Of a stretch of 64,000 nucleotides of DNA, positions 32,125 through 41,253 are shown one piece after another. The translations under genes were made by a program, and so were the position numbers. Source of the stretch: Metabacillus kandeliae (GTDB taxonomy: Bacteria > Bacillota > Bacilli > Bacillales > Bacillaceae); NCBI RefSeq assembly GCF_021166585.1, contig NZ_JAJOZE010000001.1, positions 886,062 through 950,061 on the forward strand, given 5' to 3'. Every line of letters starts with the position of its first letter. Position 1 is the stretch's first letter. Below the pieces are notes generated by a model. That model was not told the DNA's origin and did not search any database. It saw only the letters and a program-made list of their open reading frames with translations.

Positions 32125-32867
32125 AAAAGCGGGTTGTCATTGTTACAGGAGCAGCAAATGGAATTGGAAAAGCAGCAGCAGCTGCATTTGCAAAAAGAGG
32201 AGACCGGGTTGTTCTGGCGGACATTGATGAAAAGGCAGGCAAAGCTGCAGAAGACAGCATTAACCAAGAGGGCGGACAAGCTTTATTTATTAAAACAGAT
32301 GTGTCAAAGCCTGAGGAAATTGCCAGCTGTGCTGAAACAGCTGCAGAAAAATTCGGCGCCATTGATATCCTCATCAATAACGCCGGCATCTCTGCTTTTA
32401 AACCTATGACAGAGCTGTCAGCTGAAGACTGGAATCATATTCTGTCGGTCAACCTCAGCAGCGTATTTTTCTTTTCAAGAGAAGCAGCAAAATATATGAA
32501 GGAAAATCAAAGCGGCGGTTATATAGTCAATATGGCATCAACAAGGGCGCATATGTCTGAGCCTGATTCAGAGGCTTATGCAGCTTCAAAAGGCGGCATA
32601 GCTGCCCTTACGCATGCGCTTGCCGCATCGCTTCAGCAAGATTTTATCACGGTGAATGCCATCTCCCCGGGATGGATTGAAACAGGGGATTACAGCTCTT
32701 TGCGCGAGAAGGACCATGAACAGCATTTTTCCAGAAGAGTTGGCAGCCCAGAGGACATTGCCCGCGCCTGCCTATACTTAACAGAGCCTGGAAATAATTT
32801 TGTGAATGGGGCTGAGCTTGTGATTGACGGCGGAATGACCAGAAAAATGATCTATGAGGGCGAATAG
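32121..32867 (+). CDS. Short-chain dehydrogenase/reductase (FabG-like)
   Basis: A 248-residue SDR. TGAANGIG is the cofactor loop (residues 8-15), NNAGIS the core, a Ser in MASTRAHMS and YAASKGG carry the catalytic Ser-Tyr-Lys, and the C-terminal VNGAELVIDGGM is typical. NAD(P)-dependent oxidation or reduction of an alcohol or ketone; substrate unknown. Its ATGA overlap with the HxlR gene ties it to that regulator. Confidence 0.88.
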   Translation: MKKRVVIVTGAANGIGKAAAAAFAKRGDRVVLADIDEKAGKAAEDSINQEGGQALFIKTDVSKPEEIASCAETAAEKFGAIDILINNAGISAFKPMTELSAEDWNHILSVNLSSVFFFSREAAKYMKENQSGGYIVNMASTRAHMSEPDSEAYAASKGGIAALTHALAASLQQDFITVNAISPGWIETGDYSSLREKDHEQHFSRRVGSPEDIARACLYLTEPGNNFVNGAELVIDGGMTRKMIYEGE

Positions 32868-32961
32868 AGATATAAAATGAGCAGCTGGGGGTTCTTTCGC
32901 CCACTCCTTTTCCCATTAGGTGAATAACCTGTAATGCAGGCATATGATGAGGAGGGAAACC

Positions 32962-33186
32962 ATGCTGCCATATAGATACCCATACAGCTATCGTTCTGTG
33001 TACCCGCAGGACAGCCGATTTTTCTTTGGAGCCCCCTTTTTAGGAGGCCTCGCTGGAGGACTTTTAGGCGGAGCTTTGATCGGAGCATTTGCACGGCCGT
33101 TTTACCCGCCGTATTATGCTTATCCGGGAGCGGGCTTTGGACCGGGATTCGGACCGGGATTCGGAGCAGGATTCGGCTATTATTGA
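32962..33186 (+). CDS. Gly/Pro/Tyr-rich small protein, probable spore or membrane protein
   Basis: A 74-residue protein starting MLPYRYPYSYR, with a glycine-zipper-like hydrophobic stretch (FLGGLAGGLLGGALIGAF) and a C-terminal tail of GFGPGF repeats ending YY. GAGGAGGGAAACC is directly upstream of the chosen ATG. Similar in style to the protein at 28437-28703. Exact family unknown. Confidence 0.7.
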   Translation: MLPYRYPYSYRSVYPQDSRFFFGAPFLGGLAGGLLGGALIGAFARPFYPPYYAYPGAGFGPGFGPGFGAGFGYY

Positions 33187-33287
33187 TAACGCTCTGCGGC
33201 AGCCGGAAGATTGAGCGGTACCCCGCACCAGAGAATCTTAGGGGTTGACAGCCTGTTCAATTAAACCAGCTGGCAAGACTGACAGAA

Positions 33288-33318
33288 AAAAACTACCTGC
33301 TCAGCTGAGCAGGTAGTT
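33288..33318. terminator. Bidirectional terminator
   Basis: AACTACCTGCTC, four-base loop, GAGCAGGTAGTT, flanked by an A-run on the left. Its right edge touches the stop codon of the minus-strand gene. Confidence 0.85.
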
Positions 33319-33788
33319 TATTCATTTTCGGAAATAAAAATTTCAGTCATGGTATTATCTTCGTTTTTCATAAGAGCAACTTCCAGAAAAGGCTGTTTGT
33401 AAACCGCTTTTGAGCCTTTTCTTCTTATGAGGGAGGGAAGGGCAATGGCTTCAGTATGACCTTCTGAAGGATAGTTTTCCAAAAACAGCTTATGAGAAGA
33501 ATGCTGAATCTTTACTTGCTTTGCTGTTTCGGGAGCCATTTCCGCTTTAACGAAAACGTGATCACTTGTTTCAAATATTTCGTGCCGCGGCTTTACGGAT
33601 GAAGGCTCCGGATCCATATGATCTTCTTCAGCCTGTTTTGGAAATGGAAAGGAAGAAGCTAGATCGTTTCCGAAGACTTGGCTCATCACCTGGCTGACGT
33701 AATTTTCCACGTCATTTGGATTCATCTTTTTTAAATAATCCGGAAGCTTTGATTGCTGAAATGGGAATTGGCTGTTCCATGGAAACAA
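33318..33788 (-). CDS. Hsp20/alpha-crystallin-like protein (GerT/CotP type)
   Basis: A 156-residue protein: a helical N-terminal part ([21 protein letters not shown]) and a degenerate alpha-crystallin-like beta domain ([18 protein letters not shown] to [12 protein letters not shown]). Spore coat and germination proteins of the GerT/CotP type look like this. The start appears to be TTG with AAAGGAG about ten bases upstream. Assignment to the Hsp20 fold is from pattern only. Confidence 0.6.
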
Positions 33789-33807
33789 ACCGGCTCAGCT
33801 CCTTTAG

Positions 33808-34017
33808 CTGCATATTGGCCCGTTTTGCATTTCCTGTGCGGATAATGAGCCTAGTGCATTATATGCAGAAGTCATTCTGATGCTTGCTGAATTTGCCGGG
33901 CGAATATTGAAAAAGCCGGAGCTTCTTCAGCTGCAAGGCGACTTTATTGATTTTCGTTGCAACCCTGTCATAATAGAAGAAGATTATTCAGCTTTGATTG
34001 CGGAAGTAGGGGAGTGA
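33808..34017 (+). pseudogene. Open frame without a proper start, upstream of 34027
   Basis: Seventy codons are open after a TAG at 33805. The translation (GPFCISCADNEPSALYAEVILMLAEF, continuing to EVGE) looks protein-like, with a CISC pair and an ILMLAEFAGRILKKPELLQL helix. But the only ATG (33880) has no ribosome site and the 5' part overlaps the start of the divergent gene. Either a truncated gene or one with an unusual start. Confidence 0.35.
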
Positions 34018-34026
34018 TCACAGAAT

Positions 34027-34290
34027 ATGGAGGATAAAGCTGTGCTGCTCTCGAGGTATATGGATCTTTGGCAGAATAGAACCTATGATCATACTGGCGA
34101 AAATGCAGCTGAAGAGCTTCAAGAAGCAGTCCGGCGCGATCTGAATGATGAATGGACTCATCCAAGGGTGCGTAAAGGCCCTTCAGAAAAGTTTGCTGCT
34201 GCAGCCAAAAGAATTGTCTTTTCCAATCTTTCTGCAGAAGAAAAAACGGCTTTGCTCGCCATTTACCTTGAGGTATTGGAAGAGCTTTGA
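34027..34290 (+). CDS. Hypothetical protein, 87 aa
   Basis: A small soluble helical protein (EDKAVLLSRYMDLWQNRTYD at the start, AEEKTALLAIYLEVLEEL at the end). GGGGAG lies 12 bases before the ATG, overlapping the stop of the preceding open frame, so the two may be translationally coupled. Not recognised. Confidence 0.6.
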   Translation: MEDKAVLLSRYMDLWQNRTYDHTGENAAEELQEAVRRDLNDEWTHPRVRKGPSEKFAAAAKRIVFSNLSAEEKTALLAIYLEVLEEL

Positions 34291-34375
34291 TACGGAAGGA
34301 AGAACAGGCCATGATTAATTAAAATCATTGCCAGTCATAACAAATAGCTTAAGAGTTTAACCAGGAGGAAAAAGC

Positions 34376-34726
34376 ATGAAACCTATTGATAAAATACAAA
34401 TTCAGCAATATTTAGATGAAAAGCTGAATAAACCGCTGTATCTGCATCTTGAGACAACTACTGGCGCGTATTCCGCCCACCGAAATGAAAGCAATTTAAC
34501 TGTTGTGGCATTTATCCGCAATGCAGAAATTACATATGAACAAGCGAAAATCACAGGAAACGGTCCTTTCCGAATCGGTTTAAAAATGCCGCATGGCTGG
34601 ACTTATGCTGAAGGACTTACGGACTTTACAATTGATGAACAAGACCGGCTGCTGGCTGCCGGCCATCATCCTGACGGGAAGCTTGCCATTGCCTTTCAGC
34701 TGAGTGAGTCTCCGTTTCCTTCTTAA
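34376..34726 (+). CDS. yojF: YojF family protein (DUF1806)
   Basis: A 116-residue beta-rich protein. PIDKIQIQQYLDEKLNKPLY and KMPHGWTYAEGLTDF match the YojF family, whose genes regularly sit next to bshB2. The role is unknown but the constant pairing suggests a link to bacillithiol metabolism. AGGAGGAAAAAGC precedes the ATG. bshB2 follows after 138 bp. Confidence 0.85.
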   Translation: MKPIDKIQIQQYLDEKLNKPLYLHLETTTGAYSAHRNESNLTVVAFIRNAEITYEQAKITGNGPFRIGLKMPHGWTYAEGLTDFTIDEQDRLLAAGHHPDGKLAIAFQLSESPFPS

Positions 34727-34864
34727 ACTGACAGGCTGCCAAAAATAAAAGGGCTGTTATTAAAAACCTGCAGAGCTTGCAGGGGAATGTTGAAGGCAGT
34801 CCGAGCTACATTACACTATCGTATTGACTATTACAGCCACCATATGAATAAAGGAGAATGAAGG

Positions 34865-35530
34865 ATGAGAGAACATGTGCTTGTTGTTCTGCCGCACCCT
34901 GATGATGAATCATTCGGTGTTGCCGGAACAATTGCTTTAAAAAGAAAAGAAGGCATCCCTGTAACCTATGCCTGCCTGACACTTGGCGAAATGGGCAGAA
35001 ATATGGGAAGCCCGCTTTTTGCCAACCGGGAAGTTCTTCCGCTGATCCGAAAAAGAGAGCTGGAAGATGCATGCAGGGCAATGGACATTGAAGATTTGCG
35101 CATGCTTGGCATGCGTGATAAAACACTGGAATTCGAAGATATCGAACTGTTTGCAGACCGGATTCAGGAGCTGATTGAAGAAATAAAACCATCACTCGTT
35201 GTGACCTTCTACCCTGAACACGGCGTACATCCTGATCATGATGCAACAGGAAGAGCTGTGATTCATGCTATAAAACGGCTGCCCGCTGATGAAAGGCCTT
35301 TGACCTACTGCATGGCAATCACAAAAAACCGTGAAGAAGTATTGGGAGAAGCGAATGTGATAATAGACATCCGCGAAGTGGCCGGGGTAAAACTGGAGGC
35401 TTTAAAAGCTCACCGCTCTCAAACTGAAGGATTGATTAAAGAAATGGAAAAGAAATATCAAGAGCAGGATGCAGGCATCATGTCCTGGCTTTTTGAACAG
35501 GAGATTTTCTGGACCTATAAATGGGATTGA
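34865..35530 (+). CDS. bshB2: Bacillithiol biosynthesis deacetylase BshB2
   Basis: A 221-residue LmbE/PIG-L family zinc deacetylase. VVLPHPDDESFG holds the His-Asp-Asp metal and catalytic residues, and EHGVHPDHDATG supplies the third metal His and a further catalytic His. It removes acetyl from GlcNAc-malate in the bacillithiol pathway (or acts as a conjugate amidase). AAAGGAGAATGAAGG precedes the ATG. A strong terminator follows. Confidence 0.9.
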   Translation: MREHVLVVLPHPDDESFGVAGTIALKRKEGIPVTYACLTLGEMGRNMGSPLFANREVLPLIRKRELEDACRAMDIEDLRMLGMRDKTLEFEDIELFADRIQELIEEIKPSLVVTFYPEHGVHPDHDATGRAVIHAIKRLPADERPLTYCMAITKNREEVLGEANVIIDIREVAGVKLEALKAHRSQTEGLIKEMEKKYQEQDAGIMSWLFEQEIFWTYKWD

Positions 35531-35531
35531 T

Positions 35532-35577
35532 AAAAAAACCTGTGTGAGGGGCAGAGCCCGGTCACACAGGTTTTTTG
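35532..35577. terminator. Terminator between bshB2 and the MATE gene
   Basis: AAAAAACCTGTGTGA and TCACACAGGTTTTTT form a 15-bp stem with a loop of about 14 bases; both directions. Confidence 0.9.
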
Positions 35578-35588
35578 CTTGCATGTAT

Positions 35589-36956
35589 TTAAGATTGAGC
35601 ACTTGGAATATCCCTGACTGTTCTCCTTTGGATAAAGCGGAGCCTAAAGCTGAGTCCTGCCGCACCAGCGGCAAGCCCTGCGATCAGTCCGATCCAAAAG
35701 CCAAACGCGCCAATCCCGGTAAAAGCTGCAAGCAGCCAGCCTGTTGGCAGACCAATCACCCAATAGGAAATAAGAGCTGTAAAAAAAGTAAAGTTTACAT
35801 CCTTATATCCTCTCAATGCACCCTGAATCGGCGCCGCAATGGCATCTGAGAGCTGAAAGAAGATCGCATACAGCAGAAAATGCTGAGTCAGCGCCAATAC
35901 TTTTCCATTTGTTGAATAAAGCCCTGCAATGCCCTCCCTGAAAAAGAAAATAACAGCGGCAGTCAAAACAGAAAACAGCACAGCAGTCTGGATGCCGATC
36001 ATTGCATATTGCCTGGCATGATCAGGACGCTTTGCCCCTGTTTCAAACCCCACAACAATGGTCAGAGCCATTGAAATGCTTAGTGGCAGCATGTATAAAA
36101 AAGAGGCAAAGTTCATGGCAGCCTGATGAGACGCGATAGTAACTGTATCAAAACGGCTCATAAACAAGGTAACAGCTGCAAAAATACTTGTTTCAAAGAA
36201 AATCGCCATCCCAATGGGGACACCGATTTTTAATAATTCCTTCCACTTTGCCAGAGAAATAGCGTGCAAACGGGAAAAAACACCAAACCCGCGAAAAGGA
36301 TCGCTTTTTGTAATGATGAGAAGCGCAATGATGGCAATAATCCAGTAAGTAATGGCTGAAGCTGCGCCTGCCCCTGCGCCGCCAAGCCTTGGGAAGCCGA
36401 AATTCCCGAAGATAAATAAATAATTCAGCAGTAAATTAACAGGAACAGCAGTCAGTGTAATGAACATTGACACCCTTGTCTGTCCAAGGGAATCAATAAA
36501 CCCTCTTAAAATATTATAGATAAACAAAGGGAGTATGCCTGCTGAAAGGGCAATTAAATAATTCCGCGCCGTGTTTTCCGCCCCTTGTTCAAGATGGAGA
36601 GCAGAAAGGACCGGGTTCAGCAGGATACCTCCGATTATGGTTACAGCAATAGCGAGGAATGCTGCAAGATAAACCCCCTGAAGGACGGAAAATCCAGCTT
36701 TATGATGTTTTCCTCCCCCTGCAAGCTGTGAAACGATTGGCGTTATGGCGAGCAATATTCCGCTCAGTCCTGTATAAACGGGGACCCACAGGCTTGACCC
36801 AATTGCGACACCGGCGAGATCTGTTTGCGTGACATGTCCTGACATGGCAGTATCCATAAAGGTCATCGAGTACAAGCCGAGCTGTGTAATTAAAATAGGA
36901 AGAAGAATAGCCAGAAACTGACGGATTTTCTGGCTGGCAGAAGATGTTTGGATCAT
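35589..36956 (-). CDS. MATE family multidrug efflux transporter (YojI-like)
   Basis: A 455-residue protein with 12 predicted membrane helices in two homologous halves. ILITQLGLYSMTFMDTAMSGH and the FLLYAIFFQLSDAIAAPIQGALRG block in the second half are typical of the NorM branch. It exports cationic compounds in exchange for Na+ or H+. GAGGGCTGAGTC precedes the ATG. Same place as yojI of B. subtilis. Confidence 0.9.
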   Translation of the reverse strand: MIQTSSASQKIRQFLAILLPILITQLGLYSMTFMDTAMSGHVTQTDLAGVAIGSSLWVPVYTGLSGILLAITPIVSQLAGGGKHHKAGFSVLQGVYLAAFLAIAVTIIGGILLNPVLSALHLEQGAENTARNYLIALSAGILPLFIYNILRGFIDSLGQTRVSMFITLTAVPVNLLLNYLFIFGNFGFPRLGGAGAGAASAITYWIIAIIALLIITKSDPFRGFGVFSRLHAISLAKWKELLKIGVPIGMAIFFETSIFAAVTLFMSRFDTVTIASHQAAMNFASFLYMLPLSISMALTIVVGFETGAKRPDHARQYAMIGIQTAVLFSVLTAAVIFFFREGIAGLYSTNGKVLALTQHFLLYAIFFQLSDAIAAPIQGALRGYKDVNFTFFTALISYWVIGLPTGWLLAAFTGIGAFGFWIGLIAGLAAGAAGLSFRLRFIQRRTVRDIPSAQS

Positions 36957-37014
36957 GACTCAGCCCTCTTTTGCAAAATGATAATGAGAGCATTATATCA
37001 CTAAAGAGAAAAGA

Positions 37015-37137
37015 TTATTGATTTTGTTTTTCTTTTTTTGAAACGGAATCTCTCCGGAACATTTTATAGTAAATGAACCCCAGCGCAACAGTGCCTGAGA
37101 CGCTGCAAAAATATTGAATCACTTTTTGAATGATCAA
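37015..37137 (-). CDS. Small membrane protein, 40 aa
   Basis: AAAGGAGGAATTGCG precedes a TTG (complement of 37135-37137) opening 40 codons: a hydrophobic helix (YFCSVSGTVALGFIYYKMF) and a charged tail (RRDSVSKKEKQNQ). The ribosome site is strong. Family unknown. Confidence 0.6.
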   Translation of the reverse strand: MIIQKVIQYFCSVSGTVALGFIYYKMFRRDSVSKKEKQNQ

Positions 37138-37201
37138 CGCAATTCCTCCTTTTAAGTAATATCAAATTTAAAGAGTGTACTTAAATAGCTGATTGTCAAG
37201 C

Positions 37202-37550
37202 TCGCTTCAGAAAAAACCAAAAAGTCTAATACCTGACTTTCTGGTTTTTTCCTCCAGCGCTTGTCGGGGCTGAACGAGCGGCTTGCGCTTTTCATTGTCC
37301 AGCTCCAGCCGCTAGCCCCTCGAGGTCATAAGCCGGTCATCCAGAGAAAGGGAAAACCGCCTTTCTCCGGCTGCCCATCTTATGCTTGTCGGGGCTGACC
37401 GAGCGGCTTGCGCTTTTCTTAATTGTCCAGCTCCAGCCGCTAGCCCCTCGAGTCGCTTCGAAAAAAACCTAAAAGTCCAAAACCAGACTTTTATGTTTTT
37501 TCCTCCAGCGCTTGTCGGGGCTGAACGAGCGGCTTGCGCTTTTCTGCTAC
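37202..37550. repeat. Intergenic repeat family B, three partial copies
   Basis: The unit GCTTGTCGGGGCTGAACGAG, continuing CGGCTTGCGCTTTTC, appears at about 37260, 37384 and 37511. Between copies run TTGTCCAGCTCCAGCCGCTA and GCCCCTCGAG. CGCTTC-AAAAAACC-AAAAGTC hairpins (about 37204-37250 and 37452-37502) separate them. It covers nearly all of the 514-bp gap between the small membrane gene and cdaS. No coding potential; the two arms GGCTTGCGC/CCGC...GCC are partly complementary, so a structured RNA or a mobile non-autonomous element is possible. Confidence 0.75.
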
Positions 37551-37651
37551 CATCTTTAATTTTTTCCAATTGAAAGAATTTATTCCTTTGCATGACAATC
37601 CGATTGAGAGGGAAGTTAATCTTATACAGCCAAACAGAAGAGGAGGCGGTC

Positions 37652-38272
37652 ATGATGCTGTATGAAGAGGCCGTACTGTCTGATCTTAAGGAGCTCTTGG
37701 CAGCAAGACTCAGAGAAGTTGTTGAAAAATCCGAGAAGCTGATTGGTAATCTCCATTCAGAAACAGAATGCCTGCTTTGTGATTTAGAAGAAATTAAAAA
37801 ATCTTTTTATGCTATTCAGTCATCCGCATCAACTTTTTATTTAAAAGCATATCTGGCTGATTATATAGAGAATTTTCAAGCGCTGGCCAAGGCCATTGAC
37901 CATTTGTCAAAACTTCGCCACGGAGCATTGATTGTAGTAGAACGGGATACTTCTGTTGATGGACTGATACATAAGGGGATATCGGTTAATGCTGAGCTTT
38001 CAAGCTCCCTTTTGGAGAGCATCTTCTATCCCGGAAGCCCTCTTCATGATGGTGCTGTCTTAATTAAAGACGAGGTGATCGTTTCAGCGGCGAATGTTCT
38101 GCCTTTATCAGGCATCAAAACGGGTGAGAATAAGCTTGGAACAAGACACAGAGCGGCTCTCGGGCTTTCAGAGGTCTCCGATGCCCTCATTCTTGTTATT
38201 TCTGAAGAAACAGGCCGCATGTCTTTTGCAAAGAACGGCACACTGTATCCAATCAGCTCAAATAATCTGTGA
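37652..38272 (+). CDS. cdaS: Sporulation-specific diadenylate cyclase CdaS
   Basis: A 206-residue soluble diadenylate cyclase that makes c-di-AMP from two ATP. The N-terminal helical pair (about 1-65) is the autoinhibitory YojJ domain special to CdaS; the DAC domain (about 75-200) has the DGA motif in SPLHDGAVLI (133-135) and GTRHRAALG (RHR 165-167). In B. subtilis it is made in the forespore and supports germination. I start at ATG 37652 with GAGGAGGCGGTC before it; the frame is open to 37592. The yojJ position next to the MATE gene is conserved. Confidence 0.92.
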   Translation: MMLYEEAVLSDLKELLAARLREVVEKSEKLIGNLHSETECLLCDLEEIKKSFYAIQSSASTFYLKAYLADYIENFQALAKAIDHLSKLRHGALIVVERDTSVDGLIHKGISVNAELSSSLLESIFYPGSPLHDGAVLIKDEVIVSAANVLPLSGIKTGENKLGTRHRAALGLSEVSDALILVISEETGRMSFAKNGTLYPISSNNL

Positions 38273-38295
38273 ATTTCAATAATAACAGCATGTCT

Positions 38296-38323
38296 TTGCT
38301 CCTAATCACAATTAAGATATAAT
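38296..38323 (+). promoter_or_regulatory. SigA promoter of the purine permease gene
   Basis: TTGCTC, 16 bp, TATAAT. It leaves a leader of about 190 bases; I see no purine riboswitch in it. Confidence 0.5.
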
Positions 38324-38523
38324 AGCAAATATGTTTTAGAAGGCCCTTTTCTTATATTTTAAAGCAGATCTTACAGAATTATATATTTTAGGATTATTCT
38401 GGTTATATAAAACAAAAGAAAAGAAGCCTTAAGCTAGAAGAATTGTGTGAAGAAGATGCTGAAGAGAGCAGCCATCTTTTCGAAAACAGCTATTAGGAAA
38501 GTTAGGGCTAGGAGGAAAGAAAG

Positions 38524-39849
38524 TTGAACAAACTATCATCAAGAATTGATGGATATTTCCATCTGACTGAACGGAGCACTACGGTAAAACGTGAATTTTT
38601 AGCAGCTCTGACCACCTTTATGACCGTCAGCTATATTATACTTGTTAACCCGGTCATCCTCTCTGAAGCCGGTTTGCCGAAGGAAGCTGCACTTGCTGCA
38701 ACCATTTATGCCATTGTCATCACAACAATGATAATGGGCTTGTGGGCAAACCTTCCAATCGTCATCGGACCAGGGATGGGACTGAACGCATTTTTCACCT
38801 ACACAGTGGTTTTGAAGCAGGGGCTGTCATGGGAAACAGCGCTTGGTGCTGTTTTTATTTCAGGACTGGTGTTTTTCATCCTTTCCATTCTAGGGATCAG
38901 TTCAAAAGTGGTGCAGGCGATACCGAAAACGCTAAAGTCATCCATCACAGCAGGGATTGGTCTTTTTGTCGCCTTTATTGGCCTGAAAAACAGCGGAATC
39001 ATCGTTTCTGATAAATCTACTTTTGTTGCTCTTGGGCATATAACAAATACAGGGACGATGCTTGCCATTATCGGGCTCATTCTGGCGGCAGTTCTTGTGG
39101 CGCTTAATATAAGAGGAGCGCTGATTATTTCGATCATTGTTATCTCAATAGCCTCCATGGCAGCGGGAAATTCGCCATTTCCAAAAAGCCTTTCAGATGT
39201 TGTATCTTTTCAGATCCCATCAATAGCACCGACGTTTATGGCAATGGATATAAAAGCGGCGATTGCCTATGGCATTTTTTCTGTTATCTTCTCTTTTACG
39301 ATCGTTGAGCTTTTTGATACGCTTGCCACTTTAATCGGACTCACAAAGAAGGCGAACCTTTCTGCGCCTGATGGATCTGTGCCTCACATAAAAAGGGCGC
39401 TCACCACAGGAGCCCTTGGTACAATGATCAGTGCCCTGTTCGGTTCTACGGCAATGAATACGTATATTGAAAATGCCACAGGCATCGCTGAAGGAGGACG
39501 GACAGGACTTAAGGCTGTTTTTGCTGCATGTCTGTTTATTCTGACTCTTTTGTTTGCTCCGTTTATACAATTTATCCCTGATACTGCAACAGCTCCGGTT
39601 CTGATCATTATCGGCGCAATGATGCTGTCGGAATTGAAAGAAGTGAACTTTGACGATTTTACAGAGCTGGTTCCGGCATTTTTAACGATCATTATGATGC
39701 CGCTGACGTTCAGCATAGCTGAAGGGGTAGCTTTCGGGTTTTTGAGCTATACACTGATTAAACTGTTTACAGGAAGAATAAAAGAACTGCATTGGATAAT
39801 GTTTGTGATTACCATAGCCTTTTTAATCAATTTTGTAATGATGGGCTAA
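38524..39849 (+). CDS. NCS2 family purine permease (PbuG/PbuO, AzgA-like)
   Basis: A 441-residue transporter with about 12-14 membrane helices, of the AzgA-type hypoxanthine/guanine branch. LTTFMTVSYIILVNPVILSEAG, GPGMGLNAFFTYTVV, SAGIGLFVAFIGLKNSG-like and FGSTAMNTYIENATGIAEGG are landmarks. TTG start after CTAGGAGGAAAGAAAG. It probably imports adenine, guanine or hypoxanthine, working with deoD in purine salvage. Confidence 0.9.
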   Translation: MNKLSSRIDGYFHLTERSTTVKREFLAALTTFMTVSYIILVNPVILSEAGLPKEAALAATIYAIVITTMIMGLWANLPIVIGPGMGLNAFFTYTVVLKQGLSWETALGAVFISGLVFFILSILGISSKVVQAIPKTLKSSITAGIGLFVAFIGLKNSGIIVSDKSTFVALGHITNTGTMLAIIGLILAAVLVALNIRGALIISIIVISIASMAAGNSPFPKSLSDVVSFQIPSIAPTFMAMDIKAAIAYGIFSVIFSFTIVELFDTLATLIGLTKKANLSAPDGSVPHIKRALTTGALGTMISALFGSTAMNTYIENATGIAEGGRTGLKAVFAACLFILTLLFAPFIQFIPDTATAPVLIIIGAMMLSELKEVNFDDFTELVPAFLTIIMMPLTFSIAEGVAFGFLSYTLIKLFTGRIKELHWIMFVITIAFLINFVMMG

Positions 39850-39857
39850 AATGATCG

Positions 39858-39888
39858 AAGGGAACCCTTACTGGAGGTTCCCTTTTTT
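39858..39888 (+). terminator. Terminator of the purine permease gene
   Basis: AAGGGAACC, loop, GGTTCCCTT and a T-run. Confidence 0.88.
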
Positions 39889-39990
39889 CTTTCCCTGCAA
39901 AAAAATATTTCGTATGGCGAAACACTTTAAAGGGTGCTATAGTATTGTAAGACATTACCGTTTTATCAATTTCTTAGCAGGGAGTTCAAT

Positions 39991-41202
39991 ATGCTGAAAA
40001 ATAAAAATGTATGGATCATTCTTTCAGGGGAATTTATTGCTGGTTTGGGGCTTTGGGCAGGGATTATCGGCAACCTCGAATTTATGCAGCGTCATGTGCC
40101 GTCTGATTTCTTTAAATCACTTATTCTTTTTGCCGGACTTCTCGCAGGGGTTTTTGCAGGTCCAATGGCAGGAAGGATCATTGATTCCAAATCAAAGAAG
40201 GCTGTCTTATTATACGCAGGTCTCGGCAGAATGCTGAGCGTTCTTTTTATGTTTGCTGCCCTTCATTACGAGTCGGTTGTATTAATGGTGCTCTTTATGG
40301 TTTGCATCCAGCTGTCAGCAGCATTTTATTTTCCTGCGCTGCAGGCAGCCATTCCTTTAATTGTAAAAGAAAACGAGCTCATCCAGCTGAACGGCATTCA
40401 TATGAATATGGCAACCATCGCAAGGGTGATTGGAACAGCACTTTCCGGAGCCGTTCTTGCGGTCACAAGCCTTGAAGTGCTGTACGGAGCATCTATGGCA
40501 GCATACGGACTGCTTTTTCTGCTGACTTTTTTTCTCGAAATTAATGTAAATGAACGCGAAGAGAGTGGATTGTTTAAAAAGAAGGGGAGTTTTAATGAGA
40601 TTCTCCCAATATTAAAAAATGCCCCAGTAGCCTTTACAGCGCTGGTGCTGACCATTATTCCGACATTGTTTCTTGGTGGCTTTAACCTGATGGTTATCAA
40701 CATCAGCGAGCTTCAGCATTCAACTGCCATTAAAGGCTGGCTTTATACGACAGAAGGACTCAGTTTTATGGCAGGAGCATTTTTGATCAAAAAGCTTTCA
40801 TCAAAGTATAACTCCATTAAATTAATGTTTTTCTTTGCTTTTGTCATTTCCATTGCCCATTTATCTTTATATTTTTCAAACTTGCCGGCTGCATCGCTGC
40901 TCTCATTTGCTCTGTTTGGGTTTGGAGTTGGATCATTTTTCCCGATTGCCTCCACTATTTTTCAAACGAAAATCAGCAAGGAGTATCACGGAAGGTTTTT
41001 TTCCTTCCGAAACATGCTTGACAGAGTAATGTTTCAAATCGTTCTCCTCGGAACAGGCTTGTTTCTTGATACAATAGGCCTTCCGTTTATGGTTCTAATA
41101 TTCGGTGCGCTTTCGCTGGCGATTGTGCTATCGTACGGCTACAAAATTCTCGGTAAAACAGGTATTCGGAATATGGCGGAAGAAGCTCCTGCCGGCAAAT
41201 AA
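39991..41202 (+). CDS. MFS transporter
   Basis: A 403-residue major facilitator with 12 membrane helices; the first loop has AGRIIDSKSKKAVLLYAGLGRM, corresponding to motif A. The proteins of this DHA3-like type export drugs or macrolides, but the substrate is not evident. CAGGGAG precedes the ATG. Single gene with its own terminator. Confidence 0.85.
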   Translation: MLKNKNVWIILSGEFIAGLGLWAGIIGNLEFMQRHVPSDFFKSLILFAGLLAGVFAGPMAGRIIDSKSKKAVLLYAGLGRMLSVLFMFAALHYESVVLMVLFMVCIQLSAAFYFPALQAAIPLIVKENELIQLNGIHMNMATIARVIGTALSGAVLAVTSLEVLYGASMAAYGLLFLLTFFLEINVNEREESGLFKKKGSFNEILPILKNAPVAFTALVLTIIPTLFLGGFNLMVINISELQHSTAIKGWLYTTEGLSFMAGAFLIKKLSSKYNSIKLMFFFAFVISIAHLSLYFSNLPAASLLSFALFGFGVGSFFPIASTIFQTKISKEYHGRFFSFRNMLDRVMFQIVLLGTGLFLDTIGLPFMVLIFGALSLAIVLSYGYKILGKTGIRNMAEEAPAGK

Positions 41203-41228
41203 GCGGGAGCTGATCTGATAGAAGTTCC

Positions 41229-41253
41229 AAGCAGGCTAAAGGCCTGCTTTTTC
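41229..41253 (+). terminator. Terminator of the MFS gene
   Basis: AAGCAGGC, five-base loop, GCCTGCTTTTT. Confidence 0.88.

Noticed and set aside
35469-35849. Plus-strand ORF of 126 codons after bshB2
   Set aside because: It is antisense to the MATE gene, crosses the terminator, and its translation is Cys/Ser/Lys-rich as expected of a shadow frame.
38324-38523. Purine riboswitch before the NCS2 permease
   Set aside because: The long leader invites one, but I could not find the conserved three-way junction sequences of the purine aptamer.
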